Of a DNA stretch of 36,032 bases, positions 1 through 8,591 are shown piece by piece. Location: the NCBI GenBank assembly GCA_025353745.1, contig JANXOE010000019.1, positions 1-36,032 of the forward strand. Direction: 5' to 3'. The notes beneath the pieces were generated by a model. It had not been told where the DNA came from. It saw nothing but the letters and a program-made list of their open reading frames with translations, and made no database searches. Source of the DNA: Hymenobacter sp. GTDB taxonomy: Bacteria > Bacteroidota > Bacteroidia > Cytophagales > Hymenobacteraceae. Each line of letters opens with the position of its first letter. Position 1 is the stretch's first letter. The position numbers were made by a program, and so were the translations under genes.

Positions 1-64
1 TTTTAGAGGGCCGGGCGTCCTGCGCCCGGCGAACCCCACCGGGCAGCGGTGGTTCAAACAAAAG

Positions 65-116
65 GGCGCAGGGGCGGGGCCCGAACTTGGTGAAGTCCGC
101 GCCCCGCCCCTGCGCC
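65..116. repeat. Perfect 16-bp stem hairpin GGCGCAGGGGCGGGGC / GCCCCGCCCCTGCGCC with 20-nt loop; two smaller hairpins lie just upstream (10-30 and about 31-56)
   Basis: Direct reading of inverted repeats; downstream of the minus-strand DUF952-like ORF. Confidence 0.6.
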
Positions 117-199
117 ATCCGGCAGTGGCACTCAAAACCCAACTTAGGCAATATCTTCAACCGGGCCCCGAAACCGGGGCCCTCCTGCGGCTGAAAAAC

Positions 200-550
200 C
201 TAGTCGCCGAGGTCGGCGGGTAGGTGAAATTCGCCCGCCGCGTCTGCGCGGAAGGGCCACGCGCGCCGCACGGCCCCCACCGGGATGGGCGCAAACGCGT
301 GAGCAAAAAATTCGCCCCGCCTGGCGGCCCACTCGCGCTCGATGCGCACGCCGGCCGCCGCCAGCGCCGCTTCGTCGATTTCGAGCAGCACCAGCGCGGG
401 GCGCCCGGCGTAGTGGCGGCGGGCCGTTTCGAGCACCTGGTGCCGCTCGGAGGTATGGATGAACCCTTCGGCCGCCAGGTCGGCGCTGGCAAAAAAGCCG
501 GTTTGCTGCGCCCGTTCCCAGTCGGCGAGGTCGGCGAGGCGGTATATCAC
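200..550 (-). CDS. DUF952 domain-containing protein
   Basis: ORF MIYRLADLADWERAQQTGFFASADLAAEGFIHTSERHQVLETARRHY..., characteristic DUF952 FIHxS pattern. Confidence 0.8.
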   Translation of the reverse strand: MIYRLADLADWERAQQTGFFASADLAAEGFIHTSERHQVLETARRHYAGRPALVLLEIDEAALAAAGVRIEREWAARRGEFFAHAFAPIPVGAVRRAWPFRADAAGEFHLPADLGD

Positions 551-620
551 GGGTGCTTGAGCAGCAAATTCTGCGGCGGCGCAGAATTCATCATTTATAA
601 TTCAAAAATAATGGTTCAGC

Positions 621-1007
621 TTACGCCTTCCACACTTCCTGCTGCACGGCTTTGCCCACAGTGAGCAGCAGGCGCACGGGGTTGGGCACGAGGGTGAGGC
701 GGGCTTCCTTGCCGGGGTATTTCTCCGAGTCGATCCACACGCCTTCTTTGGGGCCGGGCAGGGCGGTGGCGGTGGCGGGCAGGTAGGCGGTGGGCAGCAG
801 CACGTCGGTGTCGGACTTCAGGTCGCCGTGCACCTTGTCGAGGGCCGTTTCGAGGTAATCGCCGTATTCGTCGTTGAAATCGTCTTCCAGGTCGTGCAGG
901 GCCTCTTCTACGTCGTCGTAGCGGGCATCGTCGTAGGTGAGGTTGTGCAGCTCGGCCTTCTTTTCGATCAGGGCCACCAGGGCGCGGTTCAGGTCTTCGG
1001 TTTTCAT
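621..1007 (-). CDS. Conserved hypothetical protein, acidic N-terminal half
   Basis: 128-aa ORF with plausible composition (MKTEDLNRALVALIEKKAELHNLTYDD...). Confidence 0.65.
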   Translation of the reverse strand: MKTEDLNRALVALIEKKAELHNLTYDDARYDDVEEALHDLEDDFNDEYGDYLETALDKVHGDLKSDTDVLLPTAYLPATATALPGPKEGVWIDSEKYPGKEARLTLVPNPVRLLLTVGKAVQQEVWKA

Positions 1008-1124
1008 AAAAGCAAGTAAAAAGCGGGCCGGCCGGCCGGGCGCGGTACGTCCGCAAAGGTGCTACGAAATCCGTAATTGCGGCGCGGTACCGGCCATTGG
1101 GGCCGTAGGTGTATTTTTAGCGCC

Positions 1125-2369
1125 ATGAAAACCACCGGTTTACTCCTCTTCGCGCTGGCCCTCGGGGGCCGGGCCCTCGGCCAAAGCGGCTGCCCCGATC
1201 CGCGGGCCACCAACTACAACCCCGCGGCCCGCGTCAACGACGGCTCGTGCCAGTACCCGGCCACGACCACCGCGCTGGAAACCAAGGCCCTGCTCGACGC
1301 TGATGTGCCCGAAACCTCGGGCTTGCAAACGACCGCCGGGGCCCTGTGGACCTTCAACGACAGCGGCAACCCGCCGGTGCTGTTCCGCATCGACTCGGCC
1401 ACCGGCCGCGCCACGCAGCGCGTGCGGGTGGTAAACTTCGCCAACGTGGACTGGGAGGACATCGCCGCCGACGCCCGCTACCTCTACGTGGGCGACTTCG
1501 GCAACAACCCCGGCGACCGCCGCGACCTGCGGGTGCTGCGCGTGCCGCTGGCGGGCTTGGCGCCGGGGGCCGACACGGTATCGGCGCAGGCCATCAATTT
1601 CCATTACCCCGACCAGACCGTGTTCGGGGGCGGCACCAACAAACACAACTTCGACTGCGAGGCCCTGTTTTACGCCCACGACTCGCTGCACCTTTTCACC
1701 AAGGACTGGGCCGACCGGCGCACCCGCTATTATACCATTCCCGCCGCGCCCGGCAATTACACGGCCCACCTCAAGGGCTCGTTCGACACCAAGGGCCTCA
1801 TCACGGCCGCCGACGTCAACGCCGCCGGCACCGCGGCGGCCCTGCTCGGCTACGACCCCGCCACCGGGGCCACCTTCGTGTGGCTGCTGTCGGACTTTCC
1901 GGGTACCCAGTTTTTTCGGGGCAACAAGCGCCGCATCGAATTGCCCAACGCCCTCACCGTCGGCCAGGCCGAAGGGCTGGCCTTCGCCGGCCGCTACCGC
2001 TTGCTGCTCTCCAACGAGCAGCTGGTGGCGGGGCCCCTCGCCGTGCCGCAGCGGCTCTACGCCCTGAACGCCGGCCGCTGGCTGGCGCCGGCCGTGGTGA
2101 CGGCCGCCGCCGCCCAGGGCCCCCTGCCCGGCCTGCGCGCGTTTCCCAACCCGGCCGCCCACACCCTGCGCATCGAGCGGGCCGACGCCGGGGGCCCCGA
2201 CGTGGCCCTGACGCTGCTCGACCTGCGCGGGCGCCCGGTGGCCGCCGCGCGCCTGCGGGCCGGGGCCCCGGGCCTGGCCCTGGACGTGTCGGGGGCCGCC
2301 GCCGGGCTCTACGTGCTGCGGGCGCAGTCGGCGGCCGGCACGTTTTCGCAGAAGATCGCGCTGCGCTAA
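1125..2369 (+). CDS. Secreted T9SS type A sorting-domain protein with N-terminal CPDPxATNYNPxAxVNDGSCxY motif
   Basis: Signal peptide MKTTGLLLFALALGGRALGQ; C-terminal domain FPNPAAHTLRIE...LDLRGRPV...GLYVLRAQSAAGTFSQKIALR. Start chosen at internal Met of the 1077 ORF. Confidence 0.75.
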   Translation: MKTTGLLLFALALGGRALGQSGCPDPRATNYNPAARVNDGSCQYPATTTALETKALLDADVPETSGLQTTAGALWTFNDSGNPPVLFRIDSATGRATQRVRVVNFANVDWEDIAADARYLYVGDFGNNPGDRRDLRVLRVPLAGLAPGADTVSAQAINFHYPDQTVFGGGTNKHNFDCEALFYAHDSLHLFTKDWADRRTRYYTIPAAPGNYTAHLKGSFDTKGLITAADVNAAGTAAALLGYDPATGATFVWLLSDFPGTQFFRGNKRRIELPNALTVGQAEGLAFAGRYRLLLSNEQLVAGPLAVPQRLYALNAGRWLAPAVVTAAAAQGPLPGLRAFPNPAAHTLRIERADAGGPDVALTLLDLRGRPVAAARLRAGAPGLALDVSGAAAGLYVLRAQSAAGTFSQKIALR

Positions 2370-2486
2370 CGGATTCTTCTGAACGGGAGCCGCGCCGGCC
2401 GGTATCTTCGGGGCCCCAAAACCCGTTAACCGACGGGCGGCTACGCTGCCTTTTCCTCCGTTTCAATTCTTCCCTTTCCCGCTCGC

Positions 2487-4223
2487 ATGGCCCTTGCCCC
2501 CGAAATCCAGCAAAAAGTAAACGCCTGGCTCACCCCGGCTTACGACGCCGACACCCAGGCCGCCATCCGCGCCCAGCTCGACGGCGGGCAGGACGAGGCC
2601 CTCACCGACGCCTTCTACCGCACCTTGGAGTTCGGCACCGGCGGGCTGCGCGGCGTGATGGGCCCCGGCTCGAACCGCATGAACCGCTACACGCTGGGCA
2701 TGGCCACCCAGGGCCTGTGCAACTACTTGCTAACCAGCTTTCCGGGCCAGGAAATAAAGGTGGCCATCGCCCACGACTCGCGCAACAACAGCCCCGAGTT
2801 TGCGCGCATCGCGGCGGGCATTTTCTCGGCCAACGGCATCACGGTGTACTTGTTCGAGAGCCTGCGGCCCACGCCGGAGCTCTCGTTTGCCATCCGGCGG
2901 CTGGGCTGCCAGAGCGGCTGCGTCATCACGGCCTCCCACAACCCCAAGGAGTACAACGGCTACAAAGTGTACTGGAACGACGGGGCCCAGGTGGTGGCCC
3001 CGCACGACGAAAACATCATCGTCGAAGTCAATAAAATCACCGACCCGAGCGCCGTGAGATTCGCCGCCGACGAGTCGCGCATCCACCTCATCGGCCACGA
3101 CATCGACGAGCAGTACTTGGCCGAGATGCAAAAGCTGAGCATCGACCCGGCGGCCATCCGGCGGCAGCACGACCTGAAGATTGTGTACACGCCGCTGCAC
3201 GGCTCGGGCATCACGCTGGTGCCGGGGGCCCTGCAACGCTTCGGCTTCGACAACGTGCACCTGGTGGAAGCCCAAGCCACGCCCGACGGCAACTTCCCCA
3301 CCGTGCAGTCGCCCAACCCCGAGGAAAAATCGGCCATGCAGCTGGCCCTGGACCTGGCCAAAGACCTCGACGCCGACATCGTGCTCGCCACCGACCCCGA
3401 CGCCGACCGCGTGGGCCTGGGCGTGAAAAACGGGAAAGGCGAGTGGGTGCTGCTCAACGGCAACCAAACCGCGGCCCTGCTCACCAACTACATCCTCTCG
3501 GCCCGCGCCCGCGCCGGCAAGCTGGCCCCCAACGACTTCATGGTGTACACCATCGTGACGAGCGACGTGTTGGGCGACATCGCCCGGCACTACCAGGTAA
3601 AAAGCTACAACACGCTCACCGGCTTCAAGTACATCGCCGGCCTCATCCGCGACCTGGCGGGCCAGGAAAACTACCTCTGCGGCGGCGAGGAAAGCTACGG
3701 CTACCTCATCGGCGACTTCGTGCGCGACAAGGACGCGGTGTCGGCCTGCGCCCTGGCCGCCGAGATGGCCGCCGTGGCCAAAGACCAGGGCCGCACGCTC
3801 TACGAAGAGCTGGCCCAGATGTACGCCACCTTCGGCCTCTACCACGAAAACCTGATTTCGCTGACCAAAAAAGGCCAGCGCGGGGCCGAAGAAATCCAGG
3901 AGATGATGGCCGGCCTGCGCGCCAACCCGCCCGCCACCATCGCCGGCCAGCCGGTGGTGGAAATGCGCGACTACCAAACCGGCAAAATCCACGACCTGCG
4001 CACCGGCGCCGCGGCCGACACCGGCCTTGAAAGCTCCAATGTGCTCCAGTTTATTCTCGAAGACGGCAGCAAAATCTCGGCCCGCCCCAGCGGCACCGAG
4101 CCCAAAATCAAGTTCTATTTCAGCGTGCGCCAGCCCCTGAAATCGGCGGTGGATTTTGACCTTGCCCAGGGCATGGCGAAGCAAAAAATCCAGACGATTA
4201 TCGACGACATGAAGCTGCAATAG
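2487..4223 (+). CDS. Phospho-sugar mutase (phosphoglucomutase/phosphomannomutase family)
   Basis: TASHNPKEYNGYKVYW active site, ATDPDADRVG metal site, GGEESYGYLIGDFVRDKDAV, RPSGTEPKIKFY phosphate-binding motif. Confidence 0.93.
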   Translation: MALAPEIQQKVNAWLTPAYDADTQAAIRAQLDGGQDEALTDAFYRTLEFGTGGLRGVMGPGSNRMNRYTLGMATQGLCNYLLTSFPGQEIKVAIAHDSRNNSPEFARIAAGIFSANGITVYLFESLRPTPELSFAIRRLGCQSGCVITASHNPKEYNGYKVYWNDGAQVVAPHDENIIVEVNKITDPSAVRFAADESRIHLIGHDIDEQYLAEMQKLSIDPAAIRRQHDLKIVYTPLHGSGITLVPGALQRFGFDNVHLVEAQATPDGNFPTVQSPNPEEKSAMQLALDLAKDLDADIVLATDPDADRVGLGVKNGKGEWVLLNGNQTAALLTNYILSARARAGKLAPNDFMVYTIVTSDVLGDIARHYQVKSYNTLTGFKYIAGLIRDLAGQENYLCGGEESYGYLIGDFVRDKDAVSACALAAEMAAVAKDQGRTLYEELAQMYATFGLYHENLISLTKKGQRGAEEIQEMMAGLRANPPATIAGQPVVEMRDYQTGKIHDLRTGAAADTGLESSNVLQFILEDGSKISARPSGTEPKIKFYFSVRQPLKSAVDFDLAQGMAKQKIQTIIDDMKLQ

Positions 4224-4240
4224 CGCGCATTTCCCGGAGC

Positions 4241-4285
4241 GCAAGGTCTCGCGAGGTTAAAAGAGGTTCCGCGAGGTTGCTGTTC
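4241..4285. repeat. Left 45-bp inverted repeat made of four 10-bp iterons: GCAAGGTCTC GCGAGGTTAA AAGAGGTTCC GCGAGGTTGC + TGTTC
   Basis: Matches reverse complement of 4728-4772 with about 6 mismatches; visible 10-nt periodicity of (G)AGGTT. Confidence 0.85.
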
Positions 4286-4325
4286 AAATACTTATTTACT
4301 TATTTGATTGGCGCTGTTGTAAATT

Positions 4326-4703
4326 ATGCACGAAAACGAAATTGCGGGGCACGTAATGCGGGCGGCGTTTCGGGCGCACACCGTGTTGGGGCCGGGGCTG
4401 TACGAGTCGGTTTACGAGGCGGCCCTGGCCCACGAGCTGCGCAAGCTCGGGTTGGCGGTGGAAACGCAGGTTGCGCTACCCGTTGTTTACGAAGGCATTA
4501 AGCTGGAAGTGGCCTTTCGATTGGATATGCTGGTAGAGCAAAAAGTAATTATCGAGCTTAAATCAGTGACTGAATTAACTCCAATCCACAGCAAACAATT
4601 GCTTAACTACCTGCACCTTTCGCAGTTGAAACTGGGCTTACTCGTCAATTTCAACGTTCCATCGTTGCGCGACCATATCGTTCGCTTGGTCAATGGCTTG
4701 TAG
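4326..4703 (+). CDS. GxxExxY protein (PD-(D/E)XK nuclease-like family)
   Basis: GPGLYESVYEAAL (GxxExxY), then FRLDMLVEQKVIIELKSV (D...ExK) and QLLNYL; lower GC than the flanking genes. Confidence 0.88.
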   Translation: MHENEIAGHVMRAAFRAHTVLGPGLYESVYEAALAHELRKLGLAVETQVALPVVYEGIKLEVAFRLDMLVEQKVIIELKSVTELTPIHSKQLLNYLHLSQLKLGLLVNFNVPSLRDHIVRLVNGL

Positions 4704-4727
4704 AAGTAAAACGCCAACTACAGAACA

Positions 4728-4772
4728 GAACATCAACCTTGCAAAACCTCTTTTAACCTCGCGAAACCTCGC
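4728..4772. repeat. Right 45-bp inverted repeat: GAA CATCAACCTT GCAAAACCTC TTTTAACCTC GCGAAACCTC GC
   Basis: Inverted partner of 4241-4285; ends 1 nt before the ubiB-like stop codon. Confidence 0.85.
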
Positions 4773-4773
4773 G

Positions 4774-6456
4774 TTATTTTTCGCGGCGGCCCGTGCCCAG
4801 TAGCATCAAAATCAGCAAGAAAAACGCCGTAATGCCCAGGCTCCACCACGTAATTTCGGGCACGCCGTGAAAATACCGCACGGTGGGCGCGTAGTGGCCC
4901 ACCAGCGTGAAGCCCGAAAACACCAGCCCGGCCACGCACAGCAGCCCGAGAATGGTGCGGCTCACGAGCTCGTCGGCCTTGCGCAACAGCGTGTTGTAGC
5001 CGCTGAGCTCCACTTTCACGCGCAGCTCGCCTTTGCTGACTTTGCGCACGATTTGGCGCACGTCGGCGGGCAAGGTTTGCAGCAGCGCCAGCAGCTGCGT
5101 GCCGGTGTATTCGGCTTCGCTGAGGATGTTTTCGCGCGAGTACTGCTCGCGGACGATGCGCGCGCCGTAGGGCCGCACAAACTCAAACGTGTTGAAGCTG
5201 GGGTGCAGCACTTTGCCGATGCCTTCCAGGATCACCAGGGCCCGCAGGATGAGGAAGATGGCCCCCGGCACCTGCAATTTGTAGTCGTAGATGACGGTCT
5301 GGAGGCGGTCGGCGAGGTCGCTCATGCTCATCTCCTTCACGTCGAGCAGGGCGAAGTCTTCGATCAGCTGGCTGAGGTCGCCCTCGAAAGCGCGCATGTC
5401 GGGGATTTCCGACGTCAGGGCCAGGCGGCGGAAGCTGGCGGCCATGCCGCGCGCGTCCTGCCGGGCCATGCCGATGAAAACGCCCGCAAACGCGTATTTC
5501 TGCTGCTTGGTGAGCTTGCCCACCATGCCGAAGTCGATGAGCACGATGCGGCCGTCGGGCTGCACCAGCACGTTGCCGGGGTGCGGGTCGGCGTGGAACA
5601 CCCCGAACTCGAAAATCTGGGTCAGGTAAATGTCCATGCCCGTTTCGGCCACCGCGGCCGGGCTCAGGCCCCAGGCTTCGAGCTGGGCCTTGTCGGTGAT
5701 TTTGCAGCCGGCCACGAACTCGATCACCAGCACCTTGGCCGTGCTCAGCTCGCGGTAGGGCTTGGGGATGTAGAAGTCGGTGTGGTCGGCGTAGAGCTTG
5801 CGAAACTGCTCCATTGAGCGGGCTTCGGCGGTGTAGTCCAACTCCTTGCTCATGCTGCGCTCGAAAGCATCCACGACGTCCTGCGGGTTGGCCAGGCCCT
5901 GGCTGCGCAAAAAGCCGGCCGTGAGGCGCACCAGCTCGTGCAGCAGGGCCAGGTCGCCGCGCACCTTGTCCTGCACGCCGGGGCGCTGGATTTTCACCAC
6001 CACGTCCTCGCCCGTTTGCAGGCGCGCGCGGTGCACCTGCCCGATGCTGGCCGAGCCAATCGGCACGTCGTCGAATTCGCTGAACACCTCCGCCAGGGGC
6101 CGGCCCAGCTCCTGCGCCACGAGCTGGCGGGCCACGGCCACGTCGAAGGGCGGCACGTTGCTCTGCAGCTTCTCAAACTCGTCGATCAGGGCCTGGGGCA
6201 GCAGGTCGGCGCGGTTGCTCAGGGCCTGGGCCAGCTTGATGAAGGTGGGCCCCAGCTCCTCGATCAGCATCCGCACCCGCTCCCAGCGCGTGGTGTCGAA
6301 CACGGTACGATCGGCGCGCTGCCAGCTCAGGCGGCGGCTGGCGCCCACCAGCCGCCGCAGGGGGGTGGTCGTCACCGCGTCTTCGAAGCCGTATTTGAGC
6401 AGCACCTCCCCCACTTGCCGGAGGCGCGCCAGGTTGGAAATCGTGTTTTTGAACAT
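4774..6456 (-). CDS. AarF/UbiB (ABC1/ADCK) family kinase-like protein
   Basis: LGPTFIKLAQALSNRADLLP, PIGSASIGQVHRARL, VFHADPHPGNVLV, IDFGMVGKL; C-terminal TM helices. Confidence 0.93.
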   Translation of the reverse strand: MFKNTISNLARLRQVGEVLLKYGFEDAVTTTPLRRLVGASRRLSWQRADRTVFDTTRWERVRMLIEELGPTFIKLAQALSNRADLLPQALIDEFEKLQSNVPPFDVAVARQLVAQELGRPLAEVFSEFDDVPIGSASIGQVHRARLQTGEDVVVKIQRPGVQDKVRGDLALLHELVRLTAGFLRSQGLANPQDVVDAFERSMSKELDYTAEARSMEQFRKLYADHTDFYIPKPYRELSTAKVLVIEFVAGCKITDKAQLEAWGLSPAAVAETGMDIYLTQIFEFGVFHADPHPGNVLVQPDGRIVLIDFGMVGKLTKQQKYAFAGVFIGMARQDARGMAASFRRLALTSEIPDMRAFEGDLSQLIEDFALLDVKEMSMSDLADRLQTVIYDYKLQVPGAIFLILRALVILEGIGKVLHPSFNTFEFVRPYGARIVREQYSRENILSEAEYTGTQLLALLQTLPADVRQIVRKVSKGELRVKVELSGYNTLLRKADELVSRTILGLLCVAGLVFSGFTLVGHYAPTVRYFHGVPEITWWSLGITAFFLLILMLLGTGRREK

Positions 6457-6549
6457 GAGCCGCAGAGTAAGCGAATTTAACGGATGGGCGCGGCTTTTCA
6501 GGAATAAAGCGGCAAGCTACGGCGGGGGCCCTGATGGCCATTCAAAAAC

Positions 6550-6585
6550 AAAAAATCCGTTTGCCGGCCGGCAAACGGATTTTTT
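6550..6585. terminator. Bidirectional rho-independent terminator, perfect 36-bp palindrome AAAAAATCCGTTTGCCGG/CCGGCAAACGGATTTTTT
   Basis: Perfect palindrome with A/T tracts between the phasin-like and aarF-like genes. Confidence 0.85.
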
Positions 6586-6605
6586 GTTCTGCAAAAAGCT
6601 GACCC

Positions 6606-7064
6606 TTAGGCCCCTTGGTGGCCGCCGTCGGCGGGGGCCGAAGCCGATTTCTTAGCGGCCTTGGGCTTGGCGGGCGCTTTGGCCGCGCCGGCTTTGGCGG
6701 CAGCCGACCTTTGGGCCGAGCCGGCAGCGGCGCTCACCTCGTCGGCGGCCTTTTTGGTGGCCCCGGCCACTTTGCTGGTGGCGGTTTTGGCAGCGGGGGA
6801 TTTCTTCTTGGCGGGGGCCTTTTTGGGCTTGTCGCCCAGGCCGACGGTGTCTTTCACGCGGTCGGTGAGGCCTTTGAACTGCTTTTCCAGCTCGGTGCGC
6901 TTGGTTTCGCTGCTTTTCAGCAAGTCGTCCACGATTTTTTTGCCTTCCTGCTCCGTGATTTTGCTGTCTTTCACCAAGGCTTCGATGGTGCTTTGCACTT
7001 TCTTGTTGCCCTGCGCCAGGTAGCCCACCCCGGCGTTGACGAACTTCTTAAACAAGTCTTCCAT
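6606..7064 (-). CDS. Phasin-like protein with Ala/Lys/Pro-rich (histone H1-like) C-terminal tail
   Basis: FKKFVNAGVGYLAQGNKKVQSTIEALVKDSKITEQEGKKIVDDLLKSSETKRTELEKQFK followed by KKAPAKKKSPAAKTATSKVAGATKK... Confidence 0.75.
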   Translation of the reverse strand: MEDLFKKFVNAGVGYLAQGNKKVQSTIEALVKDSKITEQEGKKIVDDLLKSSETKRTELEKQFKGLTDRVKDTVGLGDKPKKAPAKKKSPAAKTATSKVAGATKKAADEVSAAAGSAQRSAAAKAGAAKAPAKPKAAKKSASAPADGGHQGA

Positions 7065-7164
7065 GATGAAAAAGGGAAATTGAGGTGAGTGAGAAAAGAG
7101 GAGCCGCCTGACAAAACAGGAGTCGAACCGACGAAACTAGTATGCAAGCCGACCATTTTCGTGG

Positions 7165-7172
7165 CAAACCTA
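7165..7172 (-). promoter_or_regulatory. Candidate Bacteroidota -7 box TAGGTTTG (TAnnTTTG) for the phasin-like gene
   Basis: Exact TAnnTTTG on minus strand about 100 nt upstream of the 7064 start; no convincing TTG -33 element seen. Confidence 0.35.
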
Positions 7173-7200
7173 CGAATGTTTCGCTGTATAGTTGAGCAGT

Positions 7201-8184
7201 TTACAAATTTTTCTGCAAATGAGCGCTGCGGCCGGCCGGCCGGGGGCACGGGCGCGGCGGGGGCCCTGCGGCGGCGGGTTGTTGCCACGCGCCGGCCACG
7301 AAGGCGGCCACCTGGTCGAGGGCTTGCGCGGCCTCGGGCACCCAGCGCCAAAACAGGTGCCACCAGTGCACCAGCCCGGCAAACACTTCCACCTCCACGG
7401 ACACCCCGGCGGCCCGCGCCTTGGCCGCAAAGCGCTGCACATCGTCGTACAACACTTCAGCATCAGACACTTGCAGCAGCAGCGGCGGCAGTCCGTGCAA
7501 ATCGGCCCGGGCCGGCGACACCAGCGGGTGGGCCAGCGCCGTGCGGTGGGCGTACAAGGGCCCCCAGGTGCGCATTTGCAGGGCTTCGAACAGGCGGGTT
7601 TCTTCCGGTGCCGCACGGCGCAGCGTGCTGACGGGCAGGGCCAGATCGACCCACGGCGAGAGGCCCACCGCGGCGGCCGGCAAGGGCTGGCCGGCGTCGC
7701 GCAGCCACAGCAGCAGGGCCAGGGCCAGGCCCCCGCCGGCCGAGTCGCCGGCCACCACGATGTCGGCCGGGGCGTGGCCCTGGCGGCGCAGCCAGCGGTA
7801 GGCGCGGCGGGCGTCGTCGAGGGCCGCCGGAAACGGGTGGTCGGGGGCCTTGCGGTAGCCCACGGCCAGGGCGCACACGCCGCAGCGCTGGGCCAGGCGC
7901 CCCACCAGCGCACGGTGCGTGTTTAGCGAGCCGCTGACGTAGCCGCCGCCGTGCAAGTACAGCAGCGCGCGCCGCGCGGGGGCCCCCGGCGGCCGCAGCC
8001 ACTCGGCCGGCAGCCGGCCGTCGATGCTGACGCTTTCCAGGTGCACGCGCCAGGGCACGAACTGGAACAAGGCCCCCGCCTCCATGGCCAGCCGCAGGGC
8101 CCCCACGCCGGGCTTGCGCCGGGCCAGCGGCGCGGCACAGGCCACGAGCAGCTGCTTGAGAAGCTGGTGCTGGAAGGAGGACAT
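7201..8184 (-). CDS. Alpha/beta hydrolase (hormone-sensitive lipase-like, HGGG family)
   Basis: LLYLHGGGYVSGS oxyanion motif, VVAGDSAGGGLALALLL nucleophile elbow, VSDAEVLYDD, GLVHWWHLF. Confidence 0.88.
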   Translation of the reverse strand: MSSFQHQLLKQLLVACAAPLARRKPGVGALRLAMEAGALFQFVPWRVHLESVSIDGRLPAEWLRPPGAPARRALLYLHGGGYVSGSLNTHRALVGRLAQRCGVCALAVGYRKAPDHPFPAALDDARRAYRWLRRQGHAPADIVVAGDSAGGGLALALLLWLRDAGQPLPAAAVGLSPWVDLALPVSTLRRAAPEETRLFEALQMRTWGPLYAHRTALAHPLVSPARADLHGLPPLLLQVSDAEVLYDDVQRFAAKARAAGVSVEVEVFAGLVHWWHLFWRWVPEAAQALDQVAAFVAGAWQQPAAAGPPPRPCPRPAGRSAHLQKNL

Positions 8185-8379
8185 TTTTTGAATTGATTTC
8201 TTAAATTATAGTTCTATTTTAATTACAAAATACACGTTGATAAGGCGGTCATGCTTCGACATGCGCCGCCTAAGCGCCTCATTTAAGCTGACCTGACTTC
8301 TTCGAATTCCATCCAGACAGAATATTTTTGCTTTATAACGGATTAGACTTGTTCCCGAATTAGCAAAAGCAAAAAAGAA

Positions 8380-8482
8380 CGTTATGCTGATCTGGCGTCC
8401 GCGCAGCCGAAGCATCTCTCCCGCGGACTAATCCAACCGTTCAACGACGCGGGAGAGATGTTTCGACAAGCTCAGCATGACG
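8380..8482. repeat. Dispersed palindromic repeat, copy A
   Basis: Arms CGTTATGCTGA...GAAGCATCTCTCCCGCG / CGCGGGAGAGATGTTTC...TCAGCATGACG; homologous to 21628-21730. Confidence 0.75.
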
Positions 8483-8591
8483 GCCAAATTTCATCGATTT
8501 TTTTAATTCAGAAACAAGTTTATTGTATAAAATAGAAATACATTCATACAATTAGTTACGTCGAACAATTAATTGAATTAATTATTGCCGC

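Noticed and set aside
1346-3034. 562-aa plus-strand ORF spanning the T9SS gene and pgm start
   Set aside because: Arg/Pro/His-rich off-frame translation overlapping two confident CDSs
7090-7160. tRNA-like fragment on the minus strand (GTCGGTTCGACTCCTG resembling a T-arm)
   Set aside because: T-stem does not pair well and no D-arm, anticodon arm or acceptor stem could be assembled; probably coincidental
8206-8415. 69-aa minus-strand ORF in the AT-rich spacer
   Set aside because: Overlaps the palindromic repeat, no recognisable motif, low coding likelihood
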